From Fonsecaea monophora (taxonomy: Eukaryota; Ascomycota; Eurotiomycetes; Chaetothyriales; Herpotrichiellaceae), in the NCBI RefSeq assembly GCF_001642475.1, contig NW_019174012.1:83144-147143 (forward strand): a stretch of 64,000 nt of DNA, in the 5' to 3' direction. Below the pieces are notes generated by a model. That model ran no database searches. It saw nothing but the letters and a program-made list of their open reading frames with translations, and was not told where the DNA came from. Positions 1-10,762 of this stretch are shown piece by piece; position 1 is the stretch's first letter, and each line of letters starts with the position of its first letter. Position numbers and translations under genes: made by a program.

Positions 1-1996
1 GTCAACCTTTCGATCAGATCTCTTCGAGCCTGACACTCGAGAAGCGTTCCGCGAATCTTACCGATCGTCGAAGCCTTACCCGCATGCCGTTGTATCCTCA
101 TTGATCCAAGAACCTCTCCTCCGCTCCGTGCGACAGGAAATCACCACTCATATCCATTTCACTCTGAAGGAGACAGACATTTACCGCATTCACCAATCCG
201 GTGACCTCGCAAACCTCTCCAATCTTGATGCCGAGTCCCTCAAACACCTGCCCAGCCTAGTCCGCCTGAGAGATGCTCTCTATAGCTCAGAATTTCGAGA
301 ATGGGTGTCTGCCGTCACGGGCGCTGGGAAAGTGTCGGGCACAAAAACCGACATGGCGGTCAACGTCTACACACCAGGAAGTTATTTGCTGTGCCATGAT
401 GATGTGATTGGAAGTCGAAGAGTAAGCTACATCTTGTATTTGACAGATCCAGATCATCCCTGGCAACCTGAATGGGGTGGCGGCCTCAGACTGTATCCCA
501 CGGAGATCAAGAGAAACAAAGCTGGAGAGCAAGTGAAAGTCCCTCTCGCTGAACATAGTTTGAACATTCCACCCTCCTTCGGCCAATTGAGTTTCTTCGC
601 CGTTCGGCCTGGCGAGAGTTATCACGACGTGGAAGAAGTCTACCACTCACAAAACCTGGAAGAAGATGGAGGCAGAATCCGTATGGCAATCAGCGGCTGG
701 TACCACATACCACAAGAGGGCGAGGATGGCTTTGAACAAGGCATGGAACAAGAGCAGGCTCAGAAATCCAGCCTCGCGCAGCTGAAGAGCACCTCGAATG
801 AGTTTGACGAGCCTCGACTGGTGTTCCGTCACTTCGACGAGCCGCGTACTGTCATGGATAGTCGGGCTGTGGCGCGGGAGATTGACCCAGGCGACGATCT
901 TGACACCGATGATACAATACTCACTGAGCAAGATTTGACGTTCTTGCTACATTATATGACACCAAGTTATCTGACTCCAGATATGATTGAGCAGTTCGCG
1001 TCCTCATTCGTCGACATGTCAGTGCTTCAACTAGAGGAGTTTTTTAATGCCCGATTCGCAGCCGAGTTGAAGGATTATGTGCATAAGGTGGAAAGTGAAA
1101 AAAAGCATGCGATCCCAGAGTCATCGAGAGATCACCATCCTTCTACTTGGAGAATTGCTCGACCACCACATAAACAACGCTATGCCTACCTGCAGACTGC
1201 AGAGGCCTTGCACCGCGACCACTGCCCTATCTCTCGAATCCTGGCTGATCTGATTCACTCGCATGCATTCAAGAAGTGGCTTGCACTTGTGACAGGACTC
1301 AAGACAAAGAGTCTCATCCGCCAGAGCGCGATCGCCCGTAGATTTCGAAGAGGAAAGGATTACGCACTTGCAAACCCTTACCAAGGCGAAACGCCCCGCT
1401 TGGAATTCACGATTTCCATCACTCCCAGCGAAGGGTGGGAAAGAGATGGAGGCGCGGACGACGAAGGCGATAGCAAGCCGACAACCGCGAAGGTCCAGAG
1501 GCAAGCCAGTGGCAACGCTGCTACAACCGAGAAGATTCAAGTCTCCTCGGTATCTGAGATCGAGTTCGGTGGTGAAGAAGTCTACATGGCGGGTGACGAA
1601 GAGGAAGACGGATTGCCAAATGAAGATGACTCGAAGTCCCTACCCAATGTCGGCAAGAAGCCTGCCCACGATCCTGCAATCTACAAAGCCACAGATGATG
1701 AGGATGATGGCATCCTGTTTGCGAGCTCCCCCGGTTGGAATAAGTTCAGTATGGTGCTCAGGGACAAGGGCACGCTGAGGTTTGTCAAGTATGTGAGCCA
1801 GGCAGCGCAAGGTGATCGATGGGATCTGAAAGGAGAGATAGAAGTTGACGAAGCCGGCTGGGACGGAATAGTCGGTGGCGATGCAGAAGAGTCGGACGAA
1901 CAGGATGACGAGGACGATGACCTTGATGAAGACGAGGAAGAGGACGAAGAGGACGCTGACGGGGACCTAGCAAGCCACGATGAAGATGAGGACTGA
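1..1996 (+). CDS. Tpa1/Ofd1-like prolyl 3,4-dihydroxylase, 5' end outside the window
   Basis: The reading frame is open from base 2 to the TGA at 1994-1996 with no in-frame ATG at its head, so the start lies upstream; about 664 residues are visible. The N-terminal 2-oxoglutarate/Fe(II) oxygenase domain shows the segment CHDDVIGSRRVSYILYL, giving the H-x-D iron ligands, then WGGGLRLYP and a distal SYHDVEEV histidine with a downstream arginine. A second degenerate oxygenase-like half follows (about residues 300-560), then a very acidic Asp/Glu tail. This layout and length match yeast Tpa1 and fission-yeast Ofd1, which hydroxylate a proline of ribosomal protein uS12 (Rps23) and link oxygen level to translation termination and sterol regulation. 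The family call is firm; the function is transferred from it. No intron is seen in the visible part. Confidence 0.9.
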   Translation, partial: STFRSDLFEPDTREAFRESYRSSKPYPHAVVSSLIQEPLLRSVRQEITTHIHFTLKETDIYRIHQSGDLANLSNLDAESLKHLPSLVRLRDALYSSEFREWVSAVTGAGKVSGTKTDMAVNVYTPGSYLLCHDDVIGSRRVSYILYLTDPDHPWQPEWGGGLRLYPTEIKRNKAGEQVKVPLAEHSLNIPPSFGQLSFFAVRPGESYHDVEEVYHSQNLEEDGGRIRMAISGWYHIPQEGEDGFEQGMEQEQAQKSSLAQLKSTSNEFDEPRLVFRHFDEPRTVMDSRAVAREIDPGDDLDTDDTILTEQDLTFLLHYMTPSYLTPDMIEQFASSFVDMSVLQLEEFFNARFAAELKDYVHKVESEKKHAIPESSRDHHPSTWRIARPPHKQRYAYLQTAEALHRDHCPISRILADLIHSHAFKKWLALVTGLKTKSLIRQSAIARRFRRGKDYALANPYQGETPRLEFTISITPSEGWERDGGADDEGDSKPTTAKVQRQASGNAATTEKIQVSSVSEIEFGGEEVYMAGDEEEDGLPNEDDSKSLPNVGKKPAHDPAIYKATDDEDDGILFASSPGWNKFSMVLRDKGTLRFVKYVSQAAQGDRWDLKGEIEVDEAGWDGIVGGDAEESDEQDDEDDDLDEDEEEDEEDADGDLASHDEDED

Positions 1997-2211
1997 GCTT
2001 TCGTGTGCTCACACTCGGTCGAGCAGGTGGTCCGCCAATATTTTTTGGAAGGACAGCCTTAAACATATGCTGGTTGAAGCCTTGGACCAACCTCTCACCA
2101 GCTAGCGTCTCTACCACAGACGATATCGGTATATTGTAGCTGTCCGCGTTGTCTGTTTGCCCAGCCCATGTTCTGTGGTATACCTGCCCTCCCCTACCTA
2201 CCAGCCAACCA

Positions 2212-2676
2212 CTAGGTCTCCAAGCTTCCACCCCAGCCCTTCAAGTTCTCGACGACAGGAACTCCTTCCGGCGCCCTGACAATGACCCAGACAACTTCTT
2301 CGTTGCCGTCGTTGACCTCCTGATGTTCCCTGTATGCCGGGATCAGGGCCCAGTCTCCCGGCTTGAGATCTTGCCTGACATCTCCAAACGGACCATCTTT
2401 GCCCTTGCCAGACGACGATACAAGGGAGCCGTAGCCACTCACCGCGTAGACGATGGTGTCTTGGGTGCCGTGATGGTGCACCGCTGAGGCGGAGTGTGGT
2501 TGTGCGCGCATCAGCGTGCCGCAAATGGATGGGGATAGCTCGACAATCGCGGACTGTGTGTGCGCCAGAGTCAGTGAGCGGCTCCCATAACGGCGAGAAT
2601 GGGATGGGTCTGAAATGGGACTTCTGGAACTCGAGACGGTCCCAAAGGAGAGAATAAAGGGGATGTGGCGAGTCAT
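2212..2676 (-). CDS. Small cupin-domain protein
   Basis: A 154-residue product from the ATG at 2676-2674; the open frame runs further upstream but that part lacks cupin character. The first cupin motif is visible as HHHGTQDTIVYAVSGYG and the second as GDWALIPAYREHQEVN, together giving the usual metal-binding histidines and the beta-barrel glycine/proline turns. Single-domain cupins of this size (Cupin_2 group) have varied roles, so no reaction is assigned. It is convergent with the dioxygenase gene on its left. Intronless in this model; a short upstream 5' exon cannot be excluded. Confidence 0.7.
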   Translation of the reverse strand: MTRHIPFILSFGTVSSSRSPISDPSHSRRYGSRSLTLAHTQSAIVELSPSICGTLMRAQPHSASAVHHHGTQDTIVYAVSGYGSLVSSSGKGKDGPFGDVRQDLKPGDWALIPAYREHQEVNDGNEEVVWVIVRAPEGVPVVENLKGWGGSLET

Positions 2677-3906
2677 CTCGTGCGTCGAGGTCCTCTCTTC
2701 ACTCGGAAAAGAGTTATGGTGGTCTTTGCATTTCTTCGCCAATGGCGACAACAACAGAGATCGCTCTCTTGGTGTGTTGTCTACGTCCAATCCACGTACA
2801 GAAAAGTGACTCCCGTTGTTTTGTCTCGTCACGAACCGAACAGTCCCCCCTAAAGCCAGGTATTGAGTTAAATGTCTGTGCAACATACCTGTCGGATCAT
2901 CCCGTCCGTCTGTCCATGCCCTGTCTTGACCTGATCTGCCCTCGTCACATGAACTGGGCGCGGGTTTTGCTTCTCGCTCCCGCTAGGGGTTGACATGGTT
3001 TCTCTATATCTCCGATGAAGACCTCGTAGACTGACCAGGTGCAAATCGAAAATGCGTAGATAGAGAGCGAGCAGCTAGGGAGGGAATTGCCCAAATAGAT
3101 GGGGGTCGCAATGAAATTCAAAGGTGCATCAAATCTATGTACCTCCGGTATTGATCGGGGTGGCCGTCGTGCGTCAAGCAGACGGGGTAGATGAAGATAA
3201 GATGCGGAGTCGACGCCGTCTCGTGTTCATTTACTTAACCAGTGATTGACCAGTTCTCCTCATCTCGACGCGTGTGCCTCGATCATGATATGGAGCATCA
3301 ACGCATGTGTAAGCAGCAAGTTGGGGAAGTTTTGTGGCGTGGACAGTGACCATGTGTCTCGTAAGATACTTTGCCATTCAAGTTAGGTCTATGTCTCATT
3401 AAGCGACGAGCTCTATCGCAATGCATTTGGCTGAAGCAACGGGCAAGAAATCAGAGGTGGAGAACACATGGAAGAGGTTCACAATCATGTGCCGGCCTCA
3501 TCAGTCATGAACATCCATCGGCCGGCCGTCTCTCCCATGCTATGCCGGTGTCATGACCGCAAGTCCCCGTCATCGTCATCAAGCGGACACAATAGTGGAA
3601 TCTAGAACATGGTGCGCGGAAGCATCATGTCCATCATGTTCCGTGCTTCATTTTCTCCCTGCGTCAGTCAAAATATCCCAAACCAAGTCCATCTATCCAT
3701 CTGACGCCTGCAGTGCCACACGGTCTTTTCTCTGCTTGAACACGAAACATGAGGTGCATCAATCATGAAGACCCACCAGGTGGCTGAGAAGCCACGTCGT
3801 AACTCAACCATCAATCAAAAGCAAACACCATAATGCCTGTCCTCACGCTTGCAGAAGAGTGCCAACACGTGAGAAGGAGGGCCACGGTTCGTGCAGCTTT
3901 GGAGAT
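2677..3906. other. Intergenic, 1.2 kb
   Basis: Lies between the cupin gene start and the ABCF gene end. Only short open frames of low coding character are seen on either strand; no RNA gene, repeat or transposon is recognised. It should hold the cupin promoter and the ABCF terminator. Confidence 0.5.
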
Positions 3907-5940
3907 TCAAACTTGTCCCATGGACACCATCTTTTTGCGAAGGTAATTTTTGTATTCGCCAATCGACCCGTCCCATCGTCGGACAGTCTTGTTTTCGCAC
4001 ACCATGATGTCTTTGGCGATTTTGTCAAGCAACCTGTCAAATAGTCAGCCTGTTCCTCAAGTCTCATCTCTCGGTGGTGGAAACATACCGGAAATCGTGA
4101 GAGACAACTACGACACCGCCGGAAAAGGCATTGATAGCATCAGCCAAAGAATCAATTGTTGGAATATCGAGACCGTTGGTAGGTTCGTCAAGCAGGAGCA
4201 TGTTGGGGCCCTCAATGGCCAAGAGAGCAAAAACCACTCGAGATCTTTGGCCCTCGGAAAGTGTGCCCATCAAAGCAGTCTGAGCGTCACCGGAAAGACC
4301 ATAGCGGCCGAGCTGTTGGCGCCAGTATTGGTAGTCTTGGGATGTGGAGGAGTACTTGTCTCGCACGAAGTCGAGTGCTGATTTGGTCAAGTCGAGCTGA
4401 TCCGCCGAGTGCTGTGAATAAAGTCCCAGCTTCAGGTGGGTGTGCCTGCTGACCGAGCCGCCAGTCGGGGAGAGTTTGCCAGTCATGATACGCAGCAACG
4501 TCGATTTACCCACACCGTTGGGTCCCACAAGGGCCATTCTGCTGTCCATGTCCACTCCAAGATCGAGGTGCTCGTACAGATTGTCTTCAGCCTTCCCGGA
4601 ATAGCTGAATGTGACATCGTCAAAAGAGAGAACCGGAGGAGGCAGTTTTTCAACATCAGCAAATCTGAATGTGAACACTCGATCTTGAACGACTGGTTGG
4701 ATGAATCCGTCTGCTTCCATTTTGTCCAAGATCTTCTGCCTTGATTTGGCTTGTCGGACCAAATTAGCATATGTACCGGCAGAGGCAATGAATTTTTTGA
4801 TGTGCGCAATTTCTTCTTGTTGCTTGAGGTACGCCTTTTGTTGATTGGTCTCTTGTTCCGTCCGGGTCTTGATGTAGGAATCGTAGTTGCCACCATAATA
4901 AAGTAACTTCTTTTGCCGCATATCAATCATGTTTGTGCAGACGCCGTTCAGGAAATCCATCGAGTGTGAAACCAGGATCAAGGTCTTATCCCACTTCTTG
5001 AGGTACTCCTCCAACCACACACATGCCTCGAGGTCAAGATGAGCCGTCGGGTCGTCCAGAAGGAGGAGGGATGGCTTGACGAAGAGAGCTCTGGCCAGCG
5101 CCACTCGCATTCTCCAACCACCGGACATATCTTTGGTCTTTTTGTGAATGGTCTTCTTGTTGAAACCCAAACCGGTCAGGATAAGCGAGGCTCGAACTTC
5201 GAACGTGCTAGGGTCCATTGCCTCTGCACGCTATTGAGATGTTAGCAGTGGTGGATTTGATGTCGTCCCTGTGAACTTACCTCATAGATTTCGAGCAGTG
5301 TGGAACTCTCTGGGCCTTCCTTTTCCAGGATCTCCTCGGCAAGGTCGTCAAGTCGTTTGACTTCCTTCTCCGCCTCTTTAATCACCCACTCGAGAGCCCC
5401 CAGGTCAGTGGGAGGGGCGCCTTCATTCAGCAGGTAGATGTCAACATGTTCCGGAAAAGGAAATTCTCGCTTATCGATAGCCTTTAGGAGGGTTGACTTG
5501 CCACAGCCGTTCTCTCCGAGCAGACCGTATCGGCGGCCAAAATTGACTTCGATGGTGGAATCCGTGATAAGCACTTTACCGTGGAACACTAGAGAGGCGG
5601 AAGTGATCTTGACGTCCCGGCTGGCTTCCTGGGAGGCTAGCACACCAGTCGTGACCCGGTCGGAGAGACCGTGTTTGTCCATTTGTTCAGTCAGTTTCTT
5701 GACCTTGTCCATCTTGTCGGCGCTTGTGGCGGGGGCATCTTCCTCATCCTCGTCGAGCATGGGGGGATCGTCATCACCGGCAACTGACGAGGCTTTCGAG
5801 CCGTTTGTTGAAGGATTCTTGGAATTCGCCTTGGAGGACAACCTGGAGGCGACGGTCTTTTTTTCGGGTTTGTCACCCTTTTCAGCAGCCTTCTCGGCCT
5901 TCTTGGCCAGGCGGGCGGCTTTGGAAGCGGAGACGGGCAT
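3907..5940 (-). CDS. ARB1: ABCF2/Arb1-type ribosome-biogenesis ATPase
   Basis: Three exons (5281-5940, 4089-5230, 3907-4033) join to 642 residues; introns of 50 and 55 bp have GT-AG ends, and all phases agree. A basic, Lys/Ala-rich N-terminal tail (residues 1-75) precedes two tandem ABC ATPase domains without membrane segments. Walker A of the first domain is GLLGENGCGKST (about 139-150) with signature MSGGWRMRVALARALF. The second domain has ALVGPNGVGKST, signature LSEGQRSRVVFALL and Walker B NMLLLDEPTNGLD. A Lys/Glu-rich linker separates the domains. Length and order match yeast Arb1 and human ABCF2, soluble ATPases that act in 40S/60S maturation and shuttle between nucleus and cytoplasm. 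This is a conserved single-copy type gene and marks the core part of the window. Confidence 0.95.
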
Positions 5941-6754
5941 AATGAAGAATGTGTGTGCGGAAAAGGTGATTAGGAACGCAGCCTCAGCGAGGAGGGTCAG
6001 GCTTTTTGGTGGGGTGGAAATCGATCAACACCCGAAAGGACGGAGGCTGCGTCTTGGACGAAATCTATTCGTCGAGGTTGGACAGCACTTGTAGAACTTT
6101 GGACTTGGATTATAGAGTCCAGGCCAGAAAAGAAGACAATAAAGAAAAGAAAAGACTTAAGATGTCTTTTGAGACTGGTGGAGGGGGTTTTGTTGGCAAG
6201 GTTTGAGAGGCGCATGGTGGCATGGTAGAAAATTTGGGCCGCAGTTGTCGCCCCTCCAATCACATTTTCGGCCATATGCGTAAAACATGTCATACTTGCC
6301 AAGACTGGCCCCGGCGAGTTTGTTCGTAATCCTGTGCATCAGGAGATAAGACTCGACAAGTCTTGATTCCCATGTTTGTCCTCCTTCTCATCTCTCCCTA
6401 ACATAGTCTCGCGAATCCTCCAACCTCGACCACCTCTTCCAGCGCTACGGACACAGGGTAGATAAGGGTCAGAAATTCAAGGATTTGACAGCGGAAAAGG
6501 CCAGAAAGGAATTGGAATCAGTACGCTGGGACGATTTCTTTCCCATCAACAGGATTGATGTAGTCAAAAATCTTTCTCATTCGCATTATTTCCTCTATGT
6601 TATGTTGTTCCACCACTCTGTTCAACCTGCCCCGACAATCAAAGAGTGACAAGAGTGGGAGTCATTGTCCTGAGGAAGGGTCCTATCCGTTATCCTTTTC
6701 GTAGCAGCTCATCCGAATGTTCATCCTGGACATGTCTACATTCATTCGTCAATG
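5941..6754. other. Intergenic, 0.8 kb
   Basis: Holds the ABCF promoter/5' leader, with a purine-rich stretch at 6121-6155, and the 3' flank of the Thr-rich gene. No gene or repeat recognised. Confidence 0.5.
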
Positions 6755-8302
6755 TTACCAGTGTCGTTTCCACCCGCTCTGGCCCCAGCCCGTAGTAGTC
6801 GAGGCGGCAGACACAGTTGAATAGTCTCCACCGTATCCCCCTCCGATCGTCGACCATTTGGTGACTGTAGCGCAGGTGGAGGTGCCCCCTGGTCCAACAT
6901 TGGTGCATTTCTCCGTGGTAGTGACGGTACTACAGGTGTTGTTAGCCTTCTCAAGTCCAACGACGTCGAACAAGAACAACCAGTCCAGCAGTGATAGAGC
7001 CCGAGGGCAAAGGGGGACTTACGTGGTAGGTCCGGTGGTTACAGTAGGTCCGGGAACAGTGATGGTCTGACCGGGACCAACGTCGGTGCACTTCTCAGTA
7101 ATCCTAACATTATCGTCAGCCTCCGAAGATGTCTATATGAGCCGTACTGTTGACTCTCTCGATCGCAAGCAGTGGCCCTCAGCAAGATGAGACTCACGTG
7201 GGTCCAGGAATGGTGACCGTTTGCCCAGGGCCGCCAGGCTGGGTTACGGTGGTCGTCACGGTAGACGGTGGTCCATTTGGCACGGTAAGAGTGCTCGTGA
7301 CGGTGGCTGTAATTGTCTGTCCTGGGCCGACCTCGGTCGTGGTGACAGTCTGAACAGGGCCTGGTATCGTCGAAACGACAGTGGTGGTTGACGCTGGAAC
7401 TTGAACAGTGGAAACGACAGTCGTCGTCTCTGCAGGACCGCGCACTGTGGAGACAACAGTAGCAGTCTGGCCTGGACCCGGCACCGTAGAGATAACAGTG
7501 GTTGTTTGACCTGGTCCCGGAACGGTAGAAACAATGGTGGTTGTCTGGACTGGACCTGGAACGGTGGAGACAACGGTAGTAGTCTGTCCAGGACCGGGAA
7601 TCGTAGACACAACAGTGGTGGTCTCGGTGACGGTCCGGGCTGGAATGACGACTGTAGTTGTTGAGACTCCACCACCAACTGTCGTGGTCGAGATCAGTGT
7701 GCTTACCACGGTCGATGTGGCGCAGGGGCCGACTGGAGAGCTGGGTGGTGGGCAGGTCGGACAAGTTCCTGGGCTGGTCACCGTGAGGGTTGTGGTAGTG
7801 CCAGGGGACGGCGGAGGGCAGTTCTGCCCGGCAGTCACTGTGACCGTGGTTGGGGGACCTGTGGGACAAGAATTCCCAGGACCAACTGGCGTGGTGGAAG
7901 GGCATTGGCTTCCGGTTGTCACCGTGATTGTAGACGGAGGCAAGGTCGAGCAACCAGACACTCCGCCCACGGGGGTAGTTCCGGGACAAGTGCTCACAGT
8001 GATGGTCGATGGAGGCGGGAGAGCTGGGCAAGAGCTTGGACCGCCGGGCAACGTGATCGTCAAGGTGGTAGTAGGCCCTGCGGAACACCCTCCAACCGGT
8101 GTGCTGCCAACGCCAGAGCCATATCCCCAGCCGGAGGATGTGCCCCAGCCAGTCGAAGAGTCACCGCGAGGGAGGACCGGGTTGGCGGCAACAAAGATGC
8201 TAGATATGACTGAGTTTGCTGGTTTCGCGGATTGTAGGGTCAATCACCATACCTCAAGGCAGAGCTGGCCAATAAAGCCGATTCCACAAGACCACGATAC
8301 AT
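6755..8302 (-). CDS. Secreted Thr/Val/Pro-rich tandem-repeat protein
   Basis: Four exons (8253-8302, 7198-8199, 7023-7103, 6755-6929) with GT-AG introns of 53, 94 and 93 bp give 435 residues in frame. The tiny first exon plus the start of exon 2 encode a signal-peptide-like N-terminus (MYRGLVESALLASSALSIF, then VAANP). The body is low-complexity: a Cys/Pro/Thr section with repeated TTTLTIT/STITV and CP..PP elements (about residues 40-190), then about ten copies of a unit like TTTVVSTVPGPGQ (about 190-300). The C-terminal exons repeat the theme TEKCT.VGPG. No enzyme domain and no clear GPI tail are seen. It is most like a cell-wall or adhesin-like surface protein; that role is inference. Exon structure and signal peptide decide the strand, because the opposite strand is also open. 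Confidence 0.65.
7380..7680 (-). repeat. In-gene tandem repeat (VSTVPGPGQ-type units)
   Basis: Roughly 30-39 bp units within exon 2 of the Thr-rich gene encode variants of TTTVVSTVPGPGQ (also PGPVQ, RGPAE, QVPAS). DNA of neighbouring units is similar but not identical, so the array is old or under constraint. Such arrays often vary in length between isolates. Confidence 0.7.
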
Positions 8303-10762
8303 GGTGGACGAGATTCGAGAAGCCTCGGGGCCGTGTTCACTGGGATTTGAAACGAGTGGAAGACGGAGTGAATCCTGTCGAGCTGCCCGGGGCATAATCT
8401 CTTGGGAACTTGCTGATACTTATACCTTCGTGAGGACGACGGTCTAGCCTCCTCTACCAGCAGGCACAGACCATGGTTCAATGGTTCCTGATTCTGTGTA
8501 GCATTTTCGCCTGTTTGTGGACGGTCATTAAGCAACACATTTCACAGCATCAATGGCTCGCCTACACCGACTGCAGGTGTGATTGAGGATTGGACCAATA
8601 TTATGCAAGTGAGTATGAGAAACGCAAGGGATACCGCTGAAAAGTGAGATTGAATTTCACCAGATGTGGCGATACCTCGTCAAGACAGTTCACCAGAGCT
8701 GCAGGAATACCGTCATTGCGGCTGTGCGTCGAACGTGCCGGTACTCAGGCATTGTCGCACCGCATGACCAGGTAGGTAGAGATATACCCAATTTCAGCTG
8801 GGCGCTGGCCATAAGTCGAGAGCTTCCGTGTACTGTTCGACTATGCCATCACGGATTCGGTGAGAGTTTCATTGCTGCTGCTACAGATGCTGCAGAGAGA
8901 CTCTGAGTACTGATTGAAGCTCCAAAAGACCATAGTTAGAACGCACAGATGTATGGCGATAGTCACAAATGCATCGCAATATTTGGCTCGAAGGGAGAGA
9001 AAGTGCTGATCTAGACGGACACCTGCTTCTGCCTCGTAACCCAAAATAGGTTCAGGTGCAGCACGACGCTGGCAGGCCTTCACCATTACGAGAGAATCCC
9101 CGCAGCTGTGAGAGCAGGTCGAGAAGCAGGGTTCTGGTCTCTAACAGCCTGCTGATCCGTAAAATCTCAGAACCCTGCTCAGCTGGACTTCCAAGATGAA
9201 GAGAAGCGGAAATGATTGCCTCCAGAATCGAACGGTAACAAGGTGATGGGTGCGAATAGAAGCATGCAGATGGACAATAGCTGGCAGATGCGGGATTCCG
9301 GGTGAGAGTCAGGCAAGCCAGGGTATGTACAACAAACGAGATCAGTTGAGTCTTGCTGCCCACTTCATTGAGCTTTGTGTCTTGGACCGGTCTTTCATGA
9401 AATTGATTGTCTCAATATTTTGTGTCTCTGCCTTGCCACCGTAGAACCTAGTGATGCCTGATGGCCTGGGGAGCTCAGGATAGACTTGGTTCTGTCGCTG
9501 CTCACGGTGGCTGGCAAAGACCGAGACAAAAAATTGGCAAGCTGCCCGTGTAACTGAGACGGCGGTCAAATCCCGGTTGTGTAATAAGGATAGTTGGTTA
9601 TCGTTCCAAGACATGGAATCTTGGAATGTGTCAGTGAAATCTGGTAGAAAAGCCCAGAAGATCCGCAATAAGGTACCTGGGTAAAGTGAGAGAAACTGGC
9701 ATCTCATGGCGGCTGTAGAAGTTGCTAGTCAGAGTGACCGGCTCACTGTAAGCCTTGGAGTAAATTCTTGTCCAATAGTTCTGATAAATTGCGGAATCTT
9801 GGGGACGATTTGATGATTTCTTGATGCGCAAAAGCTCAATATCTTTGATCTGGAGCAGAGCGTTTCTCTCATGGATTTCCGACTTTTCTATGATACATCC
9901 ATGGAAAAAGGCTCCAAAGGATGGCGACAAAGATGGACAAGTCGCACCGCTCCCGTAGGATCGATGTAACGATAACAACGGTTGCTTGGGTACGACTGAC
10001 ATGGGAGCTATTCGGTAGACAGGTACTGCAGACAAGTTGGCATGTGGAAGCCGGAGAGACACAGCCAATAGGACCATGGTCACGTTGAAAATACTACCGG
10101 CTTACCGTGGTACATTCGAGGTACCTCGAACATACCGGCAAATCTGATTCTATGCGTGGCGGCTCGCTTAAGTCTCTCCCATGTTTTGTTGTTGGCCACC
10201 ATCAACACGTCGAGAAGGAATTATTAGCAATGGCGGTCAGGATTCGTGGCGTCGCCGTCACTCAACAAGCAATAATTAAGAAGACCAGAGGTTCTCGTCT
10301 ATAGTGTGGTGGCCAATACTTTGAGAACGTGGTTGGTGTGAAAGGTTGGTCCGGCGGAATATCTCTTCCACGAACCAAGCGCCTTGGATGATGCATGAAT
10401 CACACCCGGATACCAATATCAAAGGAGATAGGAGAATACAGCGGAGTCGAAAAACATATCTCATATACCCAGAGCTTCGGGAAAGCGTTGGCAATGGCTA
10501 TGCACTCATCCACTGTGTAAACCCGTGTGGGTATTTGCTTTACAGCTGCCCCTGCTGAATATTGACGATGTTATATCTCTTTCTCCTCATCCGTGCTTCT
10601 ATCATTCCCACTATTTGAAAATCCTAGTAGCATAGACCCTTGTTTGCTGCGACAGACACATCTGGGGTGGTTTGTGATATACACTCTTTCCAAGAGAACA
10701 TTCAGGAATTATTCACCATTTTGAACATGCCGCCTTGCGTTTGACCTAGTTGTTCTGGCTTT
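8303..10762. other. Long region without a convincing gene, 2.5 kb
   Basis: Several short open frames occur on the minus strand (8841-9086, 9052-9363, 9342-9707, 9631-10077), but none shows a known domain and I could not join them with good splice sites. They could be exons of a lineage-specific secreted protein or a decayed gene. No repeat or RNA gene was recognised. It marks the change from housekeeping genes to the transporter-rich accessory part. Confidence 0.4.
9631..10077 (-). CDS. Hypothetical ORF, doubtful
   Basis: An ATG-started frame of 148 codons (MVLLAVSLRLPHANLSAVPV...) with a weakly hydrophobic N-terminus and no recognised domain. A donor-like GTACC near 9675 could mean that the real product continues elsewhere. 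I cannot assign a function; it may be a chance frame. Confidence 0.2.
   Translation of the reverse strand: MVLLAVSLRLPHANLSAVPVYRIAPMSVVPKQPLLSLHRSYGSGATCPSLSPSFGAFFHGCIIEKSEIHERNALLQIKDIELLRIKKSSNRPQDSAIYQNYWTRIYSKAYSEPVTLTSNFYSRHEMPVSLTLPRYLIADLLGFSTRFH

Noticed and set aside
1121..1540. Minus-strand frame inside the prolyl-hydroxylase gene
   Set aside because: Shadow frame opposite a clear coding region, no family character.
7534..8397. Plus-strand open frame of 287 codons over the Thr-rich gene
   Set aside because: It is the antisense of a Thr/Val/Pro repeat, which stays open by composition. The minus strand has a signal peptide and three in-phase introns.
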